Origin: Caulobacter endophyticus
GTDB lineage: Bacteria > Pseudomonadota > Alphaproteobacteria > Caulobacterales > Caulobacteraceae
Direction: 5' to 3'
Assembly: GCF_029543245.1 (NCBI RefSeq)
Contig: NZ_JARQWV010000006.1
Coordinates: 62,001 to 126,000, forward strand
DNA: 64,000 bases
Shown here: positions 59,605 to 64,000 of the stretch, one piece after another
Layout of the letters: the number at the start of each line of letters is the position of its first letter
Numbering within the stretch: the stretch's first letter is position 1
Made by a program: the position numbers and the translations under genes
Notes under the pieces: model-generated
What the model was told of the DNA's origin: nothing
What the model saw: only the letters and a program-made list of their open reading frames with translations
The model's database searches: none

Positions 59605-60369
59605 ATGAACGACACGCCCCCCGTCGCCCGTCGAGAACTGATCGCCCAACGGCTCGACCAGGGCCAGACCGTCGTCGCCGCGGTGCTGGCCGAAGAGTTC
59701 GCGGTTTCCGAGGACGCGATCCGCCGCGACCTGCGCGCCCTGGCCGCCGAAGGCCGCTGCCGGCGGGTCTATGGCGGCGCCCTGCCGATCTCGCCGATGT
59801 CGGCCTCGATGACGGTGCGCGCCGCCGAAGACGTCGACCGCAAGCGGGTTCTCGCGCGGGCGGCCGCAAGGCTGGTCAAGCCAGGCGAAGTCATCTTCCT
59901 CGACAACGGCAGCGCCAACCTGGCCCTTGCCGCCGAACTGCCCGACGACCTGGACCTGAAGGTGATCACCAACTCGGTGCCGATCGCCGCGGCGCTGTTC
60001 GAACGCCAAAGCCTGGACTTCATGATCCTGGGCGGCGCGGTCAATCGCGAGGTGGGCGGCGTGATCGACGCCTCGGCGGTGCTGGCGGTCCAGCAGCTCA
60101 GCATCGACCGCTGCTTCCTCGGCGCCTGCGCCCTGTCGGTGCGCCACGGGGCCTGCATCTTCGACGCGGGCGACGCGGCCTTCAAGCGCGCCCTGGTCGG
60201 CGTCAGCGAGGCCATCATGCTGATGGCCCTGACCGACAAGCTCGAAACCCGCGCGCCCCATCGCGTCGCGCCGCTCGAAACCCTCGACACCCTGATCCTC
60301 GAGGCCGACGCGCCCCAGGCGATCCGGGACGACCTCGCCCAGGGCGGCGCCAGGATCATCCTGGCCTAG
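59605..60369 (+). CDS. DeoR/GlpR-family transcriptional regulator
   Basis: The 254-residue product has the DeoR N-terminal helix-turn-helix (RRELIAQRLDQGQTVVAAVL / AEEFAVSEDAIRRDLRALAA) and the sugar-phosphate-sensing domain (FLDNGSANLALAAELPDDLD, SIDRCFLGACALSVRHGACI). It heads an operon with an MFS transporter and HAD phosphatase, and should be released by a sugar phosphate. Confidence 0.93.
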   Translation: MNDTPPVARRELIAQRLDQGQTVVAAVLAEEFAVSEDAIRRDLRALAAEGRCRRVYGGALPISPMSASMTVRAAEDVDRKRVLARAAARLVKPGEVIFLDNGSANLALAAELPDDLDLKVITNSVPIAAALFERQSLDFMILGGAVNREVGGVIDASAVLAVQQLSIDRCFLGACALSVRHGACIFDAGDAAFKRALVGVSEAIMLMALTDKLETRAPHRVAPLETLDTLILEADAPQAIRDDLAQGGARIILA

Positions 60370-60407
60370 CCGCCCCTTTCGAACCACGACCAATACCGGG
60401 AGTCATC

Positions 60408-61565
60408 ATGGTGACGCCGTCTTCCGCGGCGGCGCGTCTCGCCACGCGCCTGTCCTTTCTCGTCGCCGGTTTCGGCATCGCCTCCTGGGCGCCCCTGGTC
60501 CCCTTCGCCAAGGCCAGGCTGGCCATCGACGACGGCGCCATGGGCCTGCTGCTGCTATGCCTGGGCCTGGGCTCGGTCCTGACCATGTCGGCGACCGGGG
60601 CGCTCAGCGCCCGCTTCGGAAGCCGCCCGATCATCATCCTTGGCGGACTGGGCGTGGCCCTGTTCCTGCCGCTTCTGGCGCTGGCCGGCTCGCCGCTGGC
60701 GCTGGGCGCGGCGCTCTTCGCCTTCGGCGCGGCCCTCGGCTCCATCGACGTGGCCATGAACATCCACGCCGTCGAGGTCGAGCGCGCCTCGGACCGTCCG
60801 CTGATGTCGGGCTTCCACGCGCTGTTCAGCATCGGCGGCTTCGCGGGGGCATCCTCGATGACCCTGATGCTGTCGCTGGGCCTTTCGCCCCTGGCGGGGG
60901 TGCTGATCAACGCCGCCCTGATGCTGGCGGCCATGGCCCTGGCGGCGCCGCGCCTGACGCGGGGCGCGGGCGATCCCGACGGCGCGGCCTTCGCCCTGCC
61001 GCGCGGCGTGGTGCTGCTGCTGTCGCTGCTGGCCGCCGCCACCTTCCTGGCCGAGGGCGCGATGCTCGACTGGAGCGCGCTCTTGATCACCAAGAGCGGC
61101 CTGGTGGCCGTCGCCCAGGGCGGCCTCGGCTACATGTTGTTCTCCATCGCCATGACCGCGGGGCGCCTCGTCGGCGACAAGGTCGTGGCGCGGCTGGGCG
61201 ATCGCGACGTCCTGCGCTGGGGCGGCCTGCTGGCCGTAGCCGGCTTCGTCGTGCTGCTGACCGCGCCCATGGCCGCCCTGGCTTTGAGCGGCTTCGTCCT
61301 GATCGGCCTGGGCGCCTCCAACATCGTGCCGGTGCTGTTCCGTCTGGCCGGCGCCCAGACCGCCATGCCGGCCGCCCAGGCGATCTCGGCGCTGTCGACC
61401 ATCGGCTACGCCGGCATCCTGGTCGGCCCGGCCGGGATCGGCGCCATCGCCGACGCCACCGGGCTGCACGGCGCCTTCTGGCTGCTGGCCGGCCTCCTGG
61501 CGCTGACGCCGCTGCTGGCGGGCCGCCTGACGGCCCCGGCCCGCAAGCTCGCGCCCCAGACCTGA
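60408..61565 (+). CDS. MFS transporter
   Basis: The ATG at 60408 (GGGAG upstream) gives 385 residues with about 12 membrane helices. The first half has ARLATRLSFLVAGFGIASWA and motif-A-like GALSARFGSRPIIILGG; the second half has MTAGRLVGDKVVARLGDRDV. The pattern resembles YbjJ/FucP-like sugar transporters. It lies between a DeoR regulator and a sugar-phosphatase-type HAD, so a sugar or sugar alcohol is the likely cargo. Confidence 0.88.
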   Translation: MVTPSSAAARLATRLSFLVAGFGIASWAPLVPFAKARLAIDDGAMGLLLLCLGLGSVLTMSATGALSARFGSRPIIILGGLGVALFLPLLALAGSPLALGAALFAFGAALGSIDVAMNIHAVEVERASDRPLMSGFHALFSIGGFAGASSMTLMLSLGLSPLAGVLINAALMLAAMALAAPRLTRGAGDPDGAAFALPRGVVLLLSLLAAATFLAEGAMLDWSALLITKSGLVAVAQGGLGYMLFSIAMTAGRLVGDKVVARLGDRDVLRWGGLLAVAGFVVLLTAPMAALALSGFVLIGLGASNIVPVLFRLAGAQTAMPAAQAISALSTIGYAGILVGPAGIGAIADATGLHGAFWLLAGLLALTPLLAGRLTAPARKLAPQT

Positions 61566-61596
61566 CCCCTCTCCCTTGCAAGAAGGACGACAGACC

Positions 61597-62214
61597 ATGT
61601 CCGATCGCTCGCCGCCGACCTTCCGGGGCAAGACCTACGCCGCCTTCCTGTTCGACATGGACGGCACCCTGCTCGACTCCTCTCCCGTGGTGGAGCGCGT
61701 CTGGACGGCCTGGGCCGGCCGCCACGGCCATGACCCGGCCGAGGTTCTGGCCGTCTGCCAGGGACTGCAATACCGCGACACCCTGCGCCGTTTCGCCGGG
61801 CCGGACCTCGACATCGAGGCCGAAGCGGCGGCCTTGCTTCAGGCCGAACTCGACGATGTCGAAGGCGTGGTGGCCCTCGCCGGCGTGAAAACCCTCATCG
61901 AGGGCCTGGATCCGACCTGCTGGGCGATCGTCACCTCCGCGCCCAGGGCCCTTGCGGAAACGCGCCTGCGCGCAGTCGGCCTGCCCGTGCCGGAACACTT
62001 CATCACTGGCGAAAGCGTGCGCAACGGCAAGCCGCACCCCGAGGGCTTCCTGAAGGGCGCCGAACTGCTGGGCGCGCCGATCGCCGACTGCCTGGCGTTC
62101 GAGGACTCCCCCGCCGGCGTCGCCGCGGCGCGGGCCTCCGGAGCGCACGTCGCCATCGTCGGGCCACTGGTCGCGCCGTGCGACGGCGACCTGGCGATCG
62201 TCGACTATCTCTGA
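61597..62214 (+). CDS. HAD-superfamily sugar phosphatase
   Basis: From the ATG at 61597 the product is 205 residues. HAD motif I is FLFDMDGTLLDSS, motif II VTSAPRALAETRL, and motifs III-IV KPHPEGFLKGAELLG and FEDSPAGVAAARASGAHV. The cap domain is small, typical of beta-phosphoglucomutase/2-deoxyglucose-6-phosphatase-like sugar phosphatases. It forms one operon with the DeoR regulator and the MFS transporter. Confidence 0.9.
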   Translation: MSDRSPPTFRGKTYAAFLFDMDGTLLDSSPVVERVWTAWAGRHGHDPAEVLAVCQGLQYRDTLRRFAGPDLDIEAEAAALLQAELDDVEGVVALAGVKTLIEGLDPTCWAIVTSAPRALAETRLRAVGLPVPEHFITGESVRNGKPHPEGFLKGAELLGAPIADCLAFEDSPAGVAAARASGAHVAIVGPLVAPCDGDLAIVDYL

Positions 62215-62218
62215 ACGT

Positions 62219-62506
62219 TCATCGCCCCAGACGCCTGCGATTGGCGCGCACCTTGGCGCGATAGTGCTTCACCACCGCCCTGGCGGCGGCGTCGGGCGCC
62301 TGGGGCAGTCCGCCGGTCCAGAACTTCAGGCCGATGTCGGCGGCGGCGGCCATCTTCTCGGTGGTCATGCGCACCGCTTCGGCCTGGGCCTTGGCCCCGC
62401 CGCCCGCCAGGACCATGGTCCGCAGGCCGATGACCGTCGACGCCTCCAGGCCCAGCGCCCAGGCGTCCAGCATCGTCGAGGGCCAGTCTTCCTTGCGGCG
62501 CGTCAT
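62219..62506 (-). CDS. Small helical protein, hypothetical
   Basis: The 95-residue product is helical (LDAWALGLEASTVIGLRTMV, AKAQAEAVRMTTEKMAAAAD) and ends with a basic tail (KVRANRRRLGR). GGGAGATCC precedes the ATG. It may be phasin-like in type, by general look only. It is divergent from the radical SAM gene. Confidence 0.7.
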   Translation of the reverse strand: MTRRKEDWPSTMLDAWALGLEASTVIGLRTMVLAGGGAKAQAEAVRMTTEKMAAAADIGLKFWTGGLPQAPDAAARAVVKHYRAKVRANRRRLGR

Positions 62507-62617
62507 GGCGGATCTCCCTTTTCCGCAAGGGGATCGCGCGAGGCCTTCGCCCGGTTCCCCGGCCGCTGCGACATCGTGAAACTCGACGGAACAAAAGAAG
62601 AACTATAGACTGTGCGG

Positions 62618-63838
62618 ATGGCCGTTCTCGATATCCGCCGCAAGCTCGCCATCCTCGCCGACGCCGCCAAGTACGACGCTTCCTGCGCCTCCTCGGGGGG
62701 CGAAAAACGCGACTCCGTCGGCGGCAAGGGCGTCGGCTCCACCGAGGGCATGGGCATCTGCCACGCCTATGCGCCGGACGGACGCTGCATCAGCCTGCTG
62801 AAGATCCTGCTGACCAACTTCTGCATCTACGACTGCGCCTACTGCATCAACCGGGTGTCGTCGAACACGCCCCGGGCGCGGTTCTCGGTGAAGGAGGTCG
62901 TCGACCTCACCCTCAACTTCTACAAGCGCAACTACATCGAGGGCCTGTTCCTGTCGTCGGGCGTCATCCAGAGCGGCGACTACACGATGGAGGAAATGGT
63001 CCGCATCGCGAAGTCCTTGCGGCTGGACCATGACTTCCGGGGCTACATCCACCTCAAACTCATCCCCGAGGCCTCGCCGGAGCTGGCCGCGCAGGCCGGC
63101 CTCTATGCCGACCGGGTGTCGATCAACATCGAGCTGCCGCGCGACGACAGCCTCAAATCCCTGGCCCCCGAAAAGGACGTCGGCGACATCAAGCGGGCCA
63201 TGGGCCGCATGCGGCTGGCGATCGAGGACAAGGCCGAACCGGCCCGCAAGGCGCCGCGCAAGAGCTTCGCCCGCAGCCAGTCGACCCAGTTGATCGTCGG
63301 GGCGGACGAGGCCAAGGACGGCGACATCCTGGCCCGCAGCGCCTCGCTGTACGGCGCCTATCGCCTCAGCCGCGTCTACTATTCGGCCTTCAGCCCGATC
63401 CCCGACGCCAGCCACCGCCTGCCCTCGGCCCGCCCGCCGCTGCTGCGCGAACACCGCCTCTACCAGGCCGACTGGCTGATGCGGTTCTACGGCTTCGCCC
63501 AGCCCGAGATTATCGGGCAGGGTCAGGATCTGGACCTGTCGGTCGATCCCAAGACCGCGTGGGCCCTGCGAAACCGAGCCAGGTTCCCCGTCGACGTCAA
63601 CGCCGCCGACCGCGAGACCCTGCTGCGCGTGCCGGGCCTGGGCGCCAAGGCCGTCGACCGTATCCTCCTGGCCCGCAGGCAGGCGCGCCTCACGATCGAC
63701 GACCTCAAGCGCGTGGGCGCCGTGGTCAAGCGCGCCAGGGCCTTCGTCGTCGCCGAGGGCTGGACGCCGGGCGCGGCCACCGACGGCGAGCACCTGAAGG
63801 CCCGCCTGGTCGAACCGGCCCAGCTGAGCCTGTTCTGA
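62618..63838 (+). CDS. Radical SAM protein of the DNA-modification/repair type (UDG-linked)
   Basis: The ATG at 62618 gives 406 residues (a GTG at 62612 would add two). The radical SAM cluster motif is TNFCIYDCAYC (CxxxCxxC), preceded by GKGVGSTEGMGICHAYAPDG / RCISLLK. The C-terminus has a helix-hairpin-helix (NAADRETLLRVPGLGAKAVD), a DNA-binding element. This matches the 'putative DNA modification/repair radical SAM protein' family that is paired with a uracil-DNA-glycosylase-like protein. The partner overlaps its stop by one base (TGATG). Confidence 0.92.
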   Translation: MAVLDIRRKLAILADAAKYDASCASSGGEKRDSVGGKGVGSTEGMGICHAYAPDGRCISLLKILLTNFCIYDCAYCINRVSSNTPRARFSVKEVVDLTLNFYKRNYIEGLFLSSGVIQSGDYTMEEMVRIAKSLRLDHDFRGYIHLKLIPEASPELAAQAGLYADRVSINIELPRDDSLKSLAPEKDVGDIKRAMGRMRLAIEDKAEPARKAPRKSFARSQSTQLIVGADEAKDGDILARSASLYGAYRLSRVYYSAFSPIPDASHRLPSARPPLLREHRLYQADWLMRFYGFAQPEIIGQGQDLDLSVDPKTAWALRNRARFPVDVNAADRETLLRVPGLGAKAVDRILLARRQARLTIDDLKRVGAVVKRARAFVVAEGWTPGAATDGEHLKARLVEPAQLSLF

Positions 63839-64000
63839 TGCGGGTGGTGCGGCTTGCCTCGGAGATCGACTTCGACGGCTGGAGAGCCGCCGCCCGCCGC
63901 CTGCGCGCCGAGGGAGTCTCGCCCGAAGCCATCGCTTGGACAGCGGAAAGAGACCTCTTCTCCCCTCCCCCTTGCGGGGAGGGGGCAGGGGGTGGGGGTG
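63838..64000 (+). CDS. Partner of the radical SAM protein (UDG-linked N-terminal domain), cut by window end
   Basis: The first 54 codons read MRVVRLASEIDFDGWRAAAR / RLRAEGVSPEAIAW, the start of the radical-SAM-linked protein that carries a uracil-DNA-glycosylase domain downstream. From codon about 41 the frame crosses a dispersed palindromic repeat and reads FSPPPCGEGAGGGG, unlike a normal protein segment. The rest is outside the window, so it is unclear whether the gene is intact. Confidence 0.75.
   Translation, partial: MRVVRLASEIDFDGWRAAARRLRAEGVSPEAIAWTAERDLFSPPPCGEGAGGGG
63958..64000. repeat. Dispersed palindrome inside a reading frame
   Basis: TCTCCCCTCCCCCTTGCGGG followed by GAGGGGGCAGGGGG is the same type of element as at 2738-2897, here inside the 5' part of a coding frame rather than between genes. 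It runs to the window end. Confidence 0.75.

Overview
The window is dense, very GC-rich chromosomal DNA with short intergenic gaps, many four-base ATGA start/stop overlaps, three large TonB-dependent receptors and a NodT-type efflux lipoprotein. This fits an alphaproteobacterium of the Caulobacter/Phenylobacterium group; that placement is an inference from gene content and style. No insertion sequence, prophage, CRISPR array or rRNA is seen. One tRNA-Leu(CAA) is present. Several families of palindromic intergenic repeats are scattered through the window.

Layout. (1) 1-12.5 kb: a catabolic cluster with a class-C beta-lactamase-type serine hydrolase, Rieske oxygenase, DUF2141 exported protein, HMG-CoA-lyase-type enzyme (opposite strand), TonB receptor, an ATP-dependent hydantoinase/oxoprolinase pair (HyuA/HyuB), a family III CoA-transferase and an isochorismatase-fold amidohydrolase. 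It looks like uptake and opening of a cyclic amide or imide followed by CoA-linked breakdown. (2) 12.5-18.1 kb: a small lipoprotein, then a TetR regulator divergent from a tripartite NodT/EmrA/EmrB-type drug efflux operon. (3) 18.1-23.9 kb: an ECF sigma factor, FecR anti-sigma factor, STN-type TonB receptor and histidine acid phosphatase, which together look like a phosphate-ester scavenging locus. (4) 24-33.1 kb: a LacI-controlled carbohydrate locus (TonB receptor, GH3, GH30) with a perfect LacI-type operator and a divergent sugar MFS transporter.

(5) 33.3-45.3 kb is the most unusual region. Ten tightly packed plus-strand genes face two minus-strand pentapeptide-repeat genes. Seven of the ten products appear to carry versions of one module: an N-terminal AQxxLD helix, a GFxPTFY-type strand and a terminal strand ending in a Val-Pro-hydrophobic-Pro-like motif. 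The module is combined with an OmpA-like domain, two PASTA domains, beta-sandwich domains or a four-fold 32-residue coiled-coil repeat. None of the products has a signal peptide. The module recalls DUF2589 in layout; I know of no described function.

(6) 45.4-53.4 kb: housekeeping genes (gpmA, phosphomannomutase/phosphoglucomutase, response regulator, upp, wrbA, pirin with a divergent LysR, tRNA-Leu). (7) 53.6-59.2 kb: small hypothetical proteins, a 220-bp palindromic element, a GGDEF/EAL protein, a DUF6880-like protein and YedI. (8) 59.2-64 kb: a decayed cation-efflux (CDF) remnant, a DeoR-MFS-HAD sugar operon, a small helical protein, and a radical SAM DNA-repair-type protein overlapping the start of its probable uracil-DNA-glycosylase-like partner, which runs off the window.
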